Assembly (NCBI GenBank): GCA_965214945.1
Contig: OZ244029.1
Coordinates: 744,001 to 808,000, forward strand
Direction of reading: 5' to 3'
Origin: JAAXHB01 sp965214945
GTDB taxonomy: Bacteria; Actinomycetota; Acidimicrobiia; Acidimicrobiales; Aldehydirespiratoraceae
Length of the DNA stretch: 64,000 bases
The notes under the pieces are model-generated. The model had not been told where the DNA came from. It did not search any database and worked only from the letters and a program-made list of their open reading frames with translations. Positions 16,868 to 25,549 of this stretch are shown piece by piece. Both the position numbers and the translations under genes were made by a program. The number at the start of each line of letters is the position of its first letter. The first letter of the stretch is position 1.

Positions 16868-18517
16868 GTGCCAGACAACAAGAGCAGCGAATTGAGTCGA
16901 GTCATGCGGCACACCATGAGCAGGCGGAAGTTCACCTTGATGGCCGGCAGCTCGGTGCTGCTAGCCGCTTGCGGCGACGACGGCGGTGATGCCCAGCCTG
17001 CGCCCACGACCACCGCCGCGCCGGTCACCACCACCACCATCGCGCCGGCCACCACCACCGCGCCGGGCGCAACTACCACCACCGCCGCGCCCCAGCCCCT
17101 CAAGACCCTGCGCTTCGGCTATCACGCCGCCGCCACATCGGCCGACACGCTCGACCCCGCCTACCGGACCTCGTCCACCGACGGACTGTTCCAGACGCTG
17201 GTGGCCGAGCAGCTCGTCCGCGAGGACGAGAACCTGACGCCCACACCGCATCTGGCCGAGTCCTGGGAGACCAACGCCGAAGGCACCGAGTGGGTCTTCA
17301 AGCTGCGCGAGGGCATCACCTTCCACGATGGCAAGCCCCTCGTGGCTGCCGACGTTGTTTACACCTACCGCCGGCTCCTCGACCCCGATGTGGCCTCGCC
17401 CGGGGCGGGCAACCTGCCCGGCCTCGAACCCGACGGGGTGTTCTCCCGTGACGACTACACGGTGGTCATGCGGCTCACCGTGCCCAACGTGGACTGGCCC
17501 GCGGCCATCACCAACTCCCACACGAGGATCGTGCCAGAGGGCGCCACCAATGCAGATCTGGCCGCCCAGAGCCTCGGCACGGGGGCATACAAGATAGAGG
17601 AGTTCAAGCCAGGCGAGGTCAGCACCGTCTTCGAGAAGAACGAGAACTACTGGCAGCCCGGCTTGCCCAAGGTGGACTTCTTCGAGGTGATCACCATACC
17701 CGAGGCCGAATCCCAGTTGGCCGCCATCCGGGGCGGGCAGATAGACATCCTGTCGAGGGCCCCTTCGGCTGCGTTGGACGATCTCGACGCCCACCCCGAG
17801 ATCATGGTCGTCACCAACCCGATCGGCAGCTCCTCGGTCGCCTACTGCCAGATCGACACGCCGCCCTTCGACAACAACGACCTGCGTCTGGCCATCAAGT
17901 ACGCCACCAATCGCCCGCAGCACAACGACCTCGTGTACGGGGGACGGGCCCACACCATGAACGACATCCCCCTGCCGTCTCTCATCCGGTTCGGCCTGCC
18001 CGGCGCCCGGGAGCACAACCTGGACCTGGCCAGGGAGCACCTCAACCGGGCCGGCTACCCCAACGGCATCGACCTGACGCTCACGCTGGCCTCCATGGAG
18101 GACTGGGTGGAGTGGACCCAAGTCTGGCAGCAGCAACTCGGCGAGGTCGGCATCAACCTCGAGCTGAACGTCACCCCGGCGGACACCTACTGGGGCGACC
18201 AGTGGCTGATAGCGCCCTTCGCCATGACCGGCTGGAATGTCCGCACCGTCGACCACGGCTTGGGCCTGTGGTACCACTCCGAAGCCGAGTGGAACGAGAC
18301 CCACTGGGCCAGGGAGGAGTTCGACGCCGACCTGGCCTCGGCTCGCTCCACCACCGACGAAGCCGAGCGGACCAGGCTGTACACCAAGCTCCAACAACAG
18401 ATCATTGACGAGGGCGGCCACTTCGTGCCCAACATGTTCGGCCTCAGCAGCGCCGTGCGCACCGGCGTGACCGGCTGGCAGCCCCGAGGGGCGTACTACA
18501 CCATCGACAAGGCCTGA
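16868..18517 (+). CDS. ABC transporter substrate-binding lipoprotein, oligopeptide type (SBP family 5)
   Basis: 549 residues from GTG 16868, chosen because AAGGAGGA lies seven bases upstream; longer in-frame starts run through unrelated sequence. The N-terminus has a twin-arginine-like SRRKFTLM followed by a lipobox LLAAC, then a Thr/Ala/Pro-rich linker, so the protein is exported, probably by Tat, and lipid-anchored. The body shows family-5 features: LAESWETNAEGTEWVFKLRE, FHDGKPLVAADVVYTYRRLL and GTGAYKIEEFKPGE. Such proteins deliver peptides, nickel or glycosides to Dpp-type importers. It heads an operon with two permeases and two ATPases, and with a DHDPS-family lyase as last gene, so the cargo may be a sugar-acid or amino-sugar compound rather than a peptide. 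Confidence 0.88.
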   Translation: MPDNKSSELSRVMRHTMSRRKFTLMAGSSVLLAACGDDGGDAQPAPTTTAAPVTTTTIAPATTTAPGATTTTAAPQPLKTLRFGYHAAATSADTLDPAYRTSSTDGLFQTLVAEQLVREDENLTPTPHLAESWETNAEGTEWVFKLREGITFHDGKPLVAADVVYTYRRLLDPDVASPGAGNLPGLEPDGVFSRDDYTVVMRLTVPNVDWPAAITNSHTRIVPEGATNADLAAQSLGTGAYKIEEFKPGEVSTVFEKNENYWQPGLPKVDFFEVITIPEAESQLAAIRGGQIDILSRAPSAALDDLDAHPEIMVVTNPIGSSSVAYCQIDTPPFDNNDLRLAIKYATNRPQHNDLVYGGRAHTMNDIPLPSLIRFGLPGAREHNLDLAREHLNRAGYPNGIDLTLTLASMEDWVEWTQVWQQQLGEVGINLELNVTPADTYWGDQWLIAPFAMTGWNVRTVDHGLGLWYHSEAEWNETHWAREEFDADLASARSTTDEAERTRLYTKLQQQIIDEGGHFVPNMFGLSSAVRTGVTGWQPRGAYYTIDKA

Positions 18518-18608
18518 CGGCATCGCTTGACGGCCCCCAACGACGGCGGCAGAACCCGCGAGGCGAACAGCTCGAGTAGCCCCGGCTAGTGCGTTTCGCC
18601 TCCCGCTA

Positions 18609-19598
18609 GTGCATTTCATCCGTGTCATCGGGCAACGAAGCGCGCTGGCCGTCGTCGCCCTGTTGGCGGTGTCGCTGATCACCTTCTGGGCGGTCGAGCT
18701 TCTGCCCGGCGACGCCGCCACCCGCATGCTCGGCCGTGAGGCGACCCCGGAGCGGGTGGCGCACTTCCAGGAGCAGATGAACCTCGACTCGCCCGCCCTG
18801 CAGCGCTACACGGCGTGGATCACCGGCTTCGTGCGGGGAGACTGGGGCGAGTCGCTGGTGCAGGCCCGACCGCCCACCGAGGGGGCGCCCGCCGGGCGGA
18901 TCAACCGGTCGGTCACCGACATCATCATTCCCCGCCTGTCCAACACGCTGCAGCTGGCCGCGCTGGCCCTGGTCATGTACGTCCCGCTCAGCCTGATGAC
19001 GGGGATCGTCACCGCCGTCTACCGGGAGCGGACCTTCGCCTCTGGCCTGTCGACCCTGGTGATCCTGGGCTGCGCGGTTCCCGACTTCGTGATCGCCATC
19101 TTCCTGCTGATCATCTTCGCGGTCACCCTGGAATGGTTCCCCGCGCTCTCGCTCGTCGACTCCGCCGAGTCGTTCGGGGCACAGCTCCGGATGATGATCC
19201 TGCCCGCGGTGACGCTGACGCTGGCCATGACCGGCTTCGCGGTGCGCCAGATGCAAGCCAGCCTGCTGTCCGTGCTGAACTCCGACTACGTGCAGTACGC
19301 CACCCTCAAAGGCCTGCCCCGGAGGAAGGTGCTGCTGCTGCACGCTCTGCCCAACGCCCTGGGCCCAGCCCTGAGGGCCACGGTCATCAATGTGGTGTGG
19401 CTCGTCGGCGGGGTGGTGCTGGTGGAGGTGGTGTTCACGTATCCGGGCATCGGGCTGTTGCTGCTGGACGCGCTGCGGCTGCTGGACACGCCGGTGATCC
19501 TGGCCTCGACCATGATTCTGGCCGGCGTCTACGTCCTGTGCAACCTGGGGGCTGACCTGGTGGCGGCCGCACTCAACCCCCGCCTGAGAACCGGCTAA
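18609..19598 (+). CDS. ABC transporter permease, DppB type
   Basis: 329 residues from GTG 18609. Inner-membrane permease with the N-terminal helix AVVALLAVSLITFWAVELLPGD, a periplasmic loop with LDSPALQRYTAWITGFVRGDW, and further membrane segments. The ATPase-docking EAA loop is visible around YVQYATLKGLPRRKVLLLHALPNAL. It pairs with the DppC-type gene that starts on its stop codon (TAATG). A 20-bp imperfect duplication of the start region (GCTAGTGCGTTTC / GCTAGTGCATTTC, 18585-18620) leaves the ribosome site unclear. Confidence 0.87.
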   Translation: MHFIRVIGQRSALAVVALLAVSLITFWAVELLPGDAATRMLGREATPERVAHFQEQMNLDSPALQRYTAWITGFVRGDWGESLVQARPPTEGAPAGRINRSVTDIIIPRLSNTLQLAALALVMYVPLSLMTGIVTAVYRERTFASGLSTLVILGCAVPDFVIAIFLLIIFAVTLEWFPALSLVDSAESFGAQLRMMILPAVTLTLAMTGFAVRQMQASLLSVLNSDYVQYATLKGLPRRKVLLLHALPNALGPALRATVINVVWLVGGVVLVEVVFTYPGIGLLLLDALRLLDTPVILASTMILAGVYVLCNLGADLVAAALNPRLRTG

Positions 19599-20500
19599 TG
19601 CCCCGCAATCCCCGTCCTTCCCGCGCCTCCCGTCGTTCCCGCGAACGCGGGAATCCACGCCTGCGGCGGCTAGCCCGGCTGTTGCGCCGGCGCCCGGTGT
19701 TCGCAGTGCTGGTGGGCGTGCTAATCCTGCATCTCTTCGTCGGTGTCACCGGACCGTGGTGGGCGCCGTTCGAGCACGACAAGATGGTGGTCGGTGAGCC
19801 GTTCAGCGGGCCGTCGTGGGACCACTGGTTCGGCACCGACAACTTTGGCCGCGACGTGTTCAGCCGGGTGGTGCGCGGCGAGCGGATCGTGCTGATCCAG
19901 GGGCTGTCGGCGTCGGGCCTGGCCATACTCGCCGGCTCCACCATTGGCATCCTGCTGGCCTACAAGCGGGGCTGGGTGGACGAGGTGGGCATGAGGGGCG
20001 TCGACATCATGCTGGCCCTGCCGGGACTGGTCCTGACGCTGCTGATCCTGGGCTCCATAGAGACCAGCAACCTGGTCATCATCGGAACCGTCGCCTTCTT
20101 CTTCACGTGGCCGGTCACCCTCACCATCCGGGCCGCGGCCTTAGGGGTGGTCACAGAGGACTTCGTGACCAAGGCCAAGCTGAGAGGCGAGTCGGCCCTG
20201 TCCATAGCACGGCGTGAGATCCTGCCCAACGTGCTGGGCAACGTGCTGGTTGAGTTCTCGCTGCGCACCGGGTACGCGGTGTTCTTCATCGGTGCTCTGA
20301 GCTTCCTGGGCTTCGCGGCCGCGCCTCCGTCGCCGGAATGGGGGCTGATGATCAACGAGGGCCGCAAGTTTCTCAGCGCTTCGGTGTGGACGGTGCTGGG
20401 CCCGGCGATGGCCCTGGCCTCGCTGGTGGTGGCACTCAGCCTGGTGACCGAGGAGGTCAGCGACATCCTCGGCGTGTCTACCCGCCGGAGCTCAGCCTGA
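19598..20500 (+). CDS. ABC transporter permease, DppC type
   Basis: 300 residues, overlapping the previous stop by one base. Core features are HWFGTDNFGRDVFSRVVRGE near the N-terminus, a membrane-spanning BPD_transp_1 domain, and the EAA loop DFVTKAKLRGESALSIARREILPN (in two parts). The first ~25 residues are abnormal: they are the translation of a dispersed palindromic DNA repeat (19631-19660) giving Arg/Ser/Pro-rich sequence. The repeat therefore entered the 5' coding end without breaking the frame. Confidence 0.87.
   Translation: MPRNPRPSRASRRSRERGNPRLRRLARLLRRRPVFAVLVGVLILHLFVGVTGPWWAPFEHDKMVVGEPFSGPSWDHWFGTDNFGRDVFSRVVRGERIVLIQGLSASGLAILAGSTIGILLAYKRGWVDEVGMRGVDIMLALPGLVLTLLILGSIETSNLVIIGTVAFFFTWPVTLTIRAAALGVVTEDFVTKAKLRGESALSIARREILPNVLGNVLVEFSLRTGYAVFFIGALSFLGFAAAPPSPEWGLMINEGRKFLSASVWTVLGPAMALASLVVALSLVTEEVSDILGVSTRRSSA
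19631..19660. repeat. Dispersed palindromic repeat, copy 2, inside the DppC-type coding region
   Basis: CGTTCCCGCGAACGCGGGAA palindrome with flanks matching the copies at 15035 and 29703. It is translated as part of the permease N-terminus. Confidence 0.75.
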
Positions 20501-21483
20501 TGCCCGGGCGCCTGGTGCGGGTCGAGGGCCTCACAGTGGACTTCCGCAACGCCGACCAGTGGGTGAGCGTGGTCAGGAATGTGTCCTTCGACATCGGCCG
20601 AGGCGAGACGTTGGGCCTTGCCGGCGAGTCCGGCTGCGGCAAGACCACCACCGCGCTGGCGATGTTCGGCTATAGCAAGCCCGGCAGCCGGGTGGCGGCG
20701 GGCAGGGTCACCTTCGACGGTCGCGACCTGCTGGGCCTGTCCGACCGTCAGATGCAGCCCATCCGGGGCGCCCGCATCTCGCTGGTGCCCCAGAACCCAT
20801 CCAGCACTCTCACGCCGTCCATGAAGGTGGGCCGCCAGGTGGTCGAGACCTTGGAGAGCCACGGGGTGAGTTCGGGCTCAGACGCTGCGGACCGAACGGT
20901 GGAACTCTTCGCCCAGGTGGGGCTGCCCGAGCCGGCCGAGATCGCCCGGCGATATCCGCACCAGCTCAGCGGCGGCCAGCAGCAGCGGGTGGTGATCGCC
21001 ATCGCCATCGCTTGCCGGCCCGACCTGATCGTGCTGGACGAGCCCACCACCGCGCTGGACGTCACCACCCAGGCCCGGCTGCTCGAGCTGCTGTCCCACA
21101 TCAAGGCCGACAGCGGCATGAGCGCGCTGTACGTCAGCCACAACCTGGGCGTGCTGGAGCAGATCTGCGACCGGGTGGCGGTGATGTACGCGGGGCAGCT
21201 CATCGAGATCGCGGCCACCGCCGACCTGTTCAACCGGCCCCGGCACCCCTATACGCGGGGCCTGATCGCGGCCGTGCCCCGGGTAGAGGCCCAGCCCTCC
21301 GGCGCCGAGAAGCTCCGGGGCCTGCTGCGCCGCGATGACCTCCCGGAAGGCTGTGGCTTCGCGCCCCGGTGCCCCTACGCCCTGGCCGAGTGCTTCACCG
21401 ACCCGCAGCGGCTGGCCGAGATCGAGCCGTCGCACCACGTGGCCTGCTGGCGGGCTTCCGACATCGAAGGCGAAGCGCCGTGA
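20500..21483 (+). CDS. ABC transporter ATP-binding protein, DppD type
   Basis: 327 residues from ATG 20500, overlapping the preceding TGA. Walker A is GESGCGKTT, the Q-loop is LVPQNPSSTLTPS, the signature is LSGGQQQRV, Walker B is LIVLDEPTTALDV, and the H-loop is YVSHNLGVLEQI. The C-terminus carries the oligopeptide-ATPase extension with a cysteine cluster (GCGFAPRCPYALAEC, then HHVACW), which in this family can bind an iron-sulfur cluster. With the DppF-type gene that follows it forms the heterodimeric motor of the importer. Confidence 0.88.
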   Translation: MPGRLVRVEGLTVDFRNADQWVSVVRNVSFDIGRGETLGLAGESGCGKTTTALAMFGYSKPGSRVAAGRVTFDGRDLLGLSDRQMQPIRGARISLVPQNPSSTLTPSMKVGRQVVETLESHGVSSGSDAADRTVELFAQVGLPEPAEIARRYPHQLSGGQQQRVVIAIAIACRPDLIVLDEPTTALDVTTQARLLELLSHIKADSGMSALYVSHNLGVLEQICDRVAVMYAGQLIEIAATADLFNRPRHPYTRGLIAAVPRVEAQPSGAEKLRGLLRRDDLPEGCGFAPRCPYALAECFTDPQRLAEIEPSHHVACWRASDIEGEAP

Positions 21484-22544
21484 CCCCGTTGCTGGAAGTC
21501 GAGGGCGTCCAGATCTCCTACCGACCACGCCGGGGGCTTCTGTCGAGGCTGTTGCGAGCCTTCTGGCCCGATGCCGCCGAGCCTCCGCCGGCGGTGCGCG
21601 ACGCCTCCTTCACAATCAACCCCGGCGAGACGGTGGCCCTCGTCGGCGAGAGTGGCAGCGGCAAGACCACGCTGGCCCGCTGCATCGCCGGGCTGATCGA
21701 GCCCCAGCGGGGGAGGGTGCGCTTCGAGGGCGCCGACATCACCGTGGGTGTGCATCGCCGGCCCCGGGAGCTGCTGCGCCGCATCCAGTACGTGTTCCAG
21801 AACCCGGCGTCGTCGCTCAACCCCCGCCGCAAGGTCAGCTACGGCCTGGGCCGCACCCTCGACGTGTTCTTCGACCTGTCCAAGGCCGACAAGCGCGACC
21901 GCATGGCCGAGCTGCTGGCCAGCGTTCACCTCGACCCCGACTACGTCGACCGCTACCCGCCCCAGCTCAGCGGCGGCGAGGCCCAGCGGGTGGCGATCGC
22001 CCAGGCCCTGGCCGCGGAGCCCGAGCTGATCCTGTGCGACGAGGTGCTGTCCGCCCTCGATGTCTCGGTGCAGGACAGCATCCTCGAACTGCTGCGGGAG
22101 TTGCAAGCCACACGGGACGTGGCCTACCTGTTCATCGCCCACGACCTGGCCGTGGTGCGGTGGCTGGCCGACCGGGTCGTGGTGCTGTACCACGGACGGG
22201 TCGTGGAGTCGGGCGCCGTCACCGAGATCTTCACACCGCCCCACCATCCCTACACGGCGCTGCTGCTGGACTCGATCCCCGGCAGGGGAGACCATCGCAT
22301 GTCGGCGCTGGCCGAGGACGCGTCGACGGTAGGCGCCGCCCCCGAGGTCGGCTGCGCCTTCGAGCCGCGCTGCCAGCACCGCATCGCCGGGGTTTGCGAG
22401 GTTGACGACCCGCCCCGCCGACAAGACAGCGACACCCACGAAGTGCTGTGCCACCTCGACGCCGCCCAGAGGGCTCGGTTGCAGAACCGCCCCGCGGCCG
22501 CAGCCGCCGCGGCCTCCTCCTCAAGCCCGGAGGACACCCGATGA
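21480..22544 (+). CDS. ABC transporter ATP-binding protein, DppF type
   Basis: 354 residues from GTG 21480, overlapping the previous gene by four bases. Walker A is GESGSGKTTL, signature LSGGEAQRVAIAQAL, Walker B LILCDEVLSALDV, H-loop FIAHDLAVVRWL. The C-terminal oligopeptide-ATPase region has GCAFEPRCQHRIAGVC. An Ala/Ser-rich tail of ~25 residues precedes the stop. In the Walker B region the usual 'DEP' is 'DEV', but the catalytic Glu is kept. Second half of the importer motor. Confidence 0.88.
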   Translation: MTPLLEVEGVQISYRPRRGLLSRLLRAFWPDAAEPPPAVRDASFTINPGETVALVGESGSGKTTLARCIAGLIEPQRGRVRFEGADITVGVHRRPRELLRRIQYVFQNPASSLNPRRKVSYGLGRTLDVFFDLSKADKRDRMAELLASVHLDPDYVDRYPPQLSGGEAQRVAIAQALAAEPELILCDEVLSALDVSVQDSILELLRELQATRDVAYLFIAHDLAVVRWLADRVVVLYHGRVVESGAVTEIFTPPHHPYTALLLDSIPGRGDHRMSALAEDASTVGAAPEVGCAFEPRCQHRIAGVCEVDDPPRRQDSDTHEVLCHLDAAQRARLQNRPAAAAAAASSSSPEDTR

Positions 22545-23503
22545 CCGATTATTCCCCCGCGGGGTGGCGGCGGCGTCTGCAGGGCTGCTATGTGACCGTG
22601 CCCACCATGTTCCACGACGACGACGAGCTGTCGGTCGACCTCGATGCCGTGCGCCGGCACGTGCGCTTCCTGATCGACGGCGGGATCACTGCCGGGAACG
22701 GCGTGCTGCTGGCCTGCGGCGCCGCGGGGGACTTCTCCACCATGACCTTCGACGAACGAGTGGCGGTGACGGCCGCGGTGGCGGACGAGGCCGCCGGACG
22801 GGTCCCGGTGGTGATGGGCGGCCAGACCACCAGCACCGGCGAGCTGGTGCGGCTGGCCCGGGCCGCGTCCGAAATAGGCGCCGAGTTCATGCAGGTGTCG
22901 CCGCCGTTCTACTTCGCGCACACCGACGACGACTTCCTGGAGCACGTGGCCGCGGCGTCCGCCGTCTCCGATGTGGGCATGGTGGTGTACAACACCCACT
23001 GGACAAGCCTGGATATCTCCAACGCCCTCATCGACCGCCTGGCCGACCTCGGCACGGTGGCAGGACTCAAGTGGTCGATGCCCGACAACGGCTTCATGGA
23101 GTTTGAGGGAGTGGTTGCCGACTACTCCGACCGGTTCTGCATCATCGACAACCAGCTGCGGTTCGCCACCAGCCACATGCTCGGCGCCCGCGGCATCGAA
23201 GTCCACATCTGCAACTTCTGGCCCCAGTGGGGCGTGCGGATGTGGGGTTTGCTCAACGAGGGCCGCTACGTCGAGGCTCAGCGCGAGCTGGTGGACGTGG
23301 TGCTGCCGTTCATGCGGCTTTGGGCTGAGATGGAGGGCTACACCAGCGGCGACGGGCATCTCGACAAGCTGTGCATGGAGCTGGTGGGCCTTCCGTCGAG
23401 CCGTAGCCGCCCCCCCACCCGCGACGTCCGCGACCTGTACCGCGACCGGGCTCGGGCCATGCTGCAGTCCATCGGTGCCCCCAACATCGCCGCTGCGGGC
23501 TGA
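22541..23503 (+). CDS. DHDPS/NAL-family Schiff-base lyase
   Basis: 320 residues, starting within the previous stop (ATGA), so translationally coupled. This (beta/alpha)8 family forms a Schiff base between a lysine and a 2-oxo acid. The lysine is K177 in GLKWSMPD, and the partner tyrosine is Y150 in VVYNTHW. Residues 54-66 (GVLLACGAAGDFS) occupy the substrate carboxylate loop, where the usual G-T-T-G/S is changed to A-A-G-D. The substrate is therefore probably not that of lysine biosynthesis; dehydrated sugar acids or N-acylneuraminate-like compounds are reasonable guesses. As last gene of the importer operon it likely acts on the imported compound. Confidence 0.8.
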   Translation: MTDYSPAGWRRRLQGCYVTVPTMFHDDDELSVDLDAVRRHVRFLIDGGITAGNGVLLACGAAGDFSTMTFDERVAVTAAVADEAAGRVPVVMGGQTTSTGELVRLARAASEIGAEFMQVSPPFYFAHTDDDFLEHVAAASAVSDVGMVVYNTHWTSLDISNALIDRLADLGTVAGLKWSMPDNGFMEFEGVVADYSDRFCIIDNQLRFATSHMLGARGIEVHICNFWPQWGVRMWGLLNEGRYVEAQRELVDVVLPFMRLWAEMEGYTSGDGHLDKLCMELVGLPSSRSRPPTRDVRDLYRDRARAMLQSIGAPNIAAAG

Positions 23504-23843
23504 ACCCCTGCATTGAGTAGACTGGGCTCTAGCCCACCGGGTCCCCGCACGCCCGAAGCCGCAGCGCAGGCGTTGGGAACGCAGCTTACGTCAGCGGTTG
23601 AGCGGCCGGTCGAGGAGACCAAGCAGCTTGGCGATCGACGACCTCGAGATCGTGGACGCTGTGGCCCCGCATCCGGGCGAATGGGTGCCAGCCGGGATGG
23701 CAGATCGTGGACGCTGTGGCCCCGCATCCGGGCGAATGGGTGATCGACCAGCGGCAGGAAGACAGGCGACTCAGGTATCGATCGTATCTGAGGTCTGGGT
23801 CCTGTCTGAACGGCTACACGACCTTGAAGAAAGCAGGCGACAA
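23504..23843. other. Intergenic region with a long direct repeat and possible gene debris
   Basis: Contains the 41-bp direct repeat at 23647-23742. A plus-strand frame through the first copy reads AIDDLEIVDAVAPHPGEW, which looks coding but cannot be followed to a start or stop in one frame because the 55-bp repeat period shifts the phase. Possibly a dead small gene. Confidence 0.35.
23647..23742. repeat. 41-bp direct repeat with 14-bp spacer
   Basis: The block beginning AGATCGTGGACGCTGTGG occurs at 23647-23687 and 23702-23742 without a mismatch. The 55-bp period is not a multiple of three. Confidence 0.9.
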
Positions 23844-24269
23844 ATGGGAGTCACGCATGTTGCCGTCACGATCCGCAACCCCGCTGACCCGGCCAGGAGC
23901 TGGGAAGGTGACTTCTTGGTCGACACGGGCGCAATCGATTCCCTCGTGGCGAGACCATGCTTGGAGGCCATCGGCCTCGAACCCAAGGGACAGCGCTCGT
24001 ATGAGACGGCCGACGGCCGCGCGGTCATGATGGACGTCACCAGCGCGGACATCGAGTTCATGGGCGAATTCACCGCGGGCCTCGTCATCTTCGCAGATGC
24101 CGGCACCGAGCCCCTGCTCGGAGTCACTGCCCTCGAGTCCGCCGGCATTGAAGTCGATCCGCAGAGCCAGCGGCTGAAAAAGCTGCCGGCCGTGCGATTG
24201 AAGCGCTTGCCGCCTGCCCGTCACCCCCGCGGCGCTAGCCGTCATTCCCCATGGCAATTCCGAGCCTGA
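23844..24269 (+). CDS. Retropepsin-like (clan AA) aspartic protease
   Basis: 141 residues from ATG 23844. The active-site motif is FLVDTGAIDSLVA (D-T-G), followed by the flap region and PLLGVTALESAGIEVDP (the 'LLG' hydrophobic-hydrophobic-Gly of the family). Short stand-alone proteins like this are common in cyanobacteria and actinobacteria and are presumed to work as dimers; their substrates are unknown. The C-terminal tail is Arg/Pro-rich and may be readthrough past the natural end. The ribosome site is weak, and it sits alone after debris. Confidence 0.7.
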   Translation: MGVTHVAVTIRNPADPARSWEGDFLVDTGAIDSLVARPCLEAIGLEPKGQRSYETADGRAVMMDVTSADIEFMGEFTAGLVIFADAGTEPLLGVTALESAGIEVDPQSQRLKKLPAVRLKRLPPARHPRGASRHSPWQFRA

Positions 24270-24424
24270 CGAGATCGGCGCCGCACCCCACCAGGAATCC
24301 CAGGACCGCCTCGAGCATCGTCCAGCGCAGGTGGGCGAATAGCGGCCAGACCTACTCCGACAGCACTGATTTCGGAGCCGCGGGTCACATATAGCAAGCG
24401 GGCCGTCGCCCGGGAGCTGGACGG

Positions 24425-25549
24425 CTAGTCCCTCAGCCCCGAGAGCTTGAGCACCGTGTTGTCGTCGATCCAGTCCCAGTCGAGTTCCACTCCCAGTCCG
24501 GGCCCGGCAGGCAGGTGCAGGCAGCCGTTGTCGTCGATGTCCAGCGGAGAGCCCTTCACGGCGAAGCGGAACATCGGGTGATGCAGCTCGAAGAACTCGC
24601 AGTTGCGCACGGAGCAGACCACGTGCAGGTTGGCGATGTCGAGCAGCGACGAATGCAAGGCGTGGATCTCGATGTTCATCCCGGCTTTGTCGCACATGGC
24701 CGATGCCTTGCGAAGGCCGGTGATCCCCGCCTTGATGAACACGTCACCGCGGGCCATGTCTATCGCCCGTCGCTCCAGGAACTGCGGCAGTTCGCGCAGG
24801 CTGACCGTCTCCGTGGCCAGGATCGGCACCTCCAGCCGCCGGGTGATCTGCTCCAGCGCGGCGATGTCGCGGTCGGGCACCGGCTCCTCGAACCATCGGT
24901 AGCCCAGCTCGGCCAGAGCTTCGCCCACCTCCAGAGCTTGGTCGAGGCTGTACTCGGCCACTGCGTCCAGCATCAGGGGAAAGTCGGCGCCGACGGCCTC
25001 GCGGGCGGCCCGCAGCCTGGGAACGTCGGCGGCTGGGCCGTCGTAGAGGGTCAGCTTATAGCCCCTGTATCCCTCCTGCATCATCCCCGCCGCCTCGGCG
25101 AAGGCGTCTTCGGGCGTCAGGTTCCAGTGAGAGCCCGTGCGGTAGGCGGGGACTTCGGTGCGACGCACGCCGAGCAGATCGGCTATGGGCACTCCGGCGG
25201 CCTTGCCCTTGATGTCCCAGAAGGCCACGTCGAGCATGCCGAGCAGGCCGTCGCTGATCGGGTACAGATGGCGGTTGAGCCGCATCAGCTCGTGCCACAG
25301 GTCTCCGCAGCACAAGGGGTCCTTGCCGAGGATCGCCCTCAGGTAGACATCGTGGAGCTGGTGGGCCGAGCCGATGCCCTCGCCGTTGGCGCCGTAGCCC
25401 ATCGTGTATCCGTCGATCCCCGAGTCGGTGGTGACGCAAGTCAGCGGGAAATGCCACACGGGCGGCATGTCATCGGGTATGGGGCTGTCGCCGTACCAGG
25501 GCACCGCGTCCAGCGCCAGCACCCGGGTCACCATCCCGGTGATCCTCAC
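24425..25549 (-). CDS. Enolase-superfamily dehydratase (mandelate racemase/muconate lactonizing type)
   Basis: 374 residues, typical length. The N-terminal capping domain has GYGANGEGIGS. The barrel has YKLTLYDGP at the position of the catalytic K-x-K (second Lys replaced by Thr), metal ligands in LMLDAV, RWFEEP and ILATETV, and a C-terminal His in IEIHALHSSL as in mandelate racemase-like members. These enzymes abstract a proton alpha to a carboxylate, usually dehydrating a sugar acid. The missing second Lys argues for single-base (His) chemistry. It overlaps the upstream 2-hydroxyacid dehydrogenase by four bases, forming an operon. Confidence 0.8.
   Translation of the reverse strand: MRITGMVTRVLALDAVPWYGDSPIPDDMPPVWHFPLTCVTTDSGIDGYTMGYGANGEGIGSAHQLHDVYLRAILGKDPLCCGDLWHELMRLNRHLYPISDGLLGMLDVAFWDIKGKAAGVPIADLLGVRRTEVPAYRTGSHWNLTPEDAFAEAAGMMQEGYRGYKLTLYDGPAADVPRLRAAREAVGADFPLMLDAVAEYSLDQALEVGEALAELGYRWFEEPVPDRDIAALEQITRRLEVPILATETVSLRELPQFLERRAIDMARGDVFIKAGITGLRKASAMCDKAGMNIEIHALHSSLLDIANLHVVCSVRNCEFFELHHPMFRFAVKGSPLDIDDNGCLHLPAGPGLGVELDWDWIDDNTVLKLSGLRD

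Noticed and set aside
16961..18727. 588-codon open frame on the minus strand across the binding-protein gene
   Set aside because: Low-complexity Gly/Val/Arg/His composition typical of the antisense of high-GC genes; the plus strand has a clear lipoprotein with family motifs and a ribosome site.
18606..19658. 350-codon minus-strand frame opposite the DppB-type permease
   Set aside because: Gln/His/Gly-rich shadow frame; it begins in the palindromic repeat (MDSRVRGND), a well-known artefact of such repeats.
21375..22454. 359-codon minus-strand frame opposite the DppF-type ATPase
   Set aside because: Shadow of a well-supported ATPase gene; no domain content.
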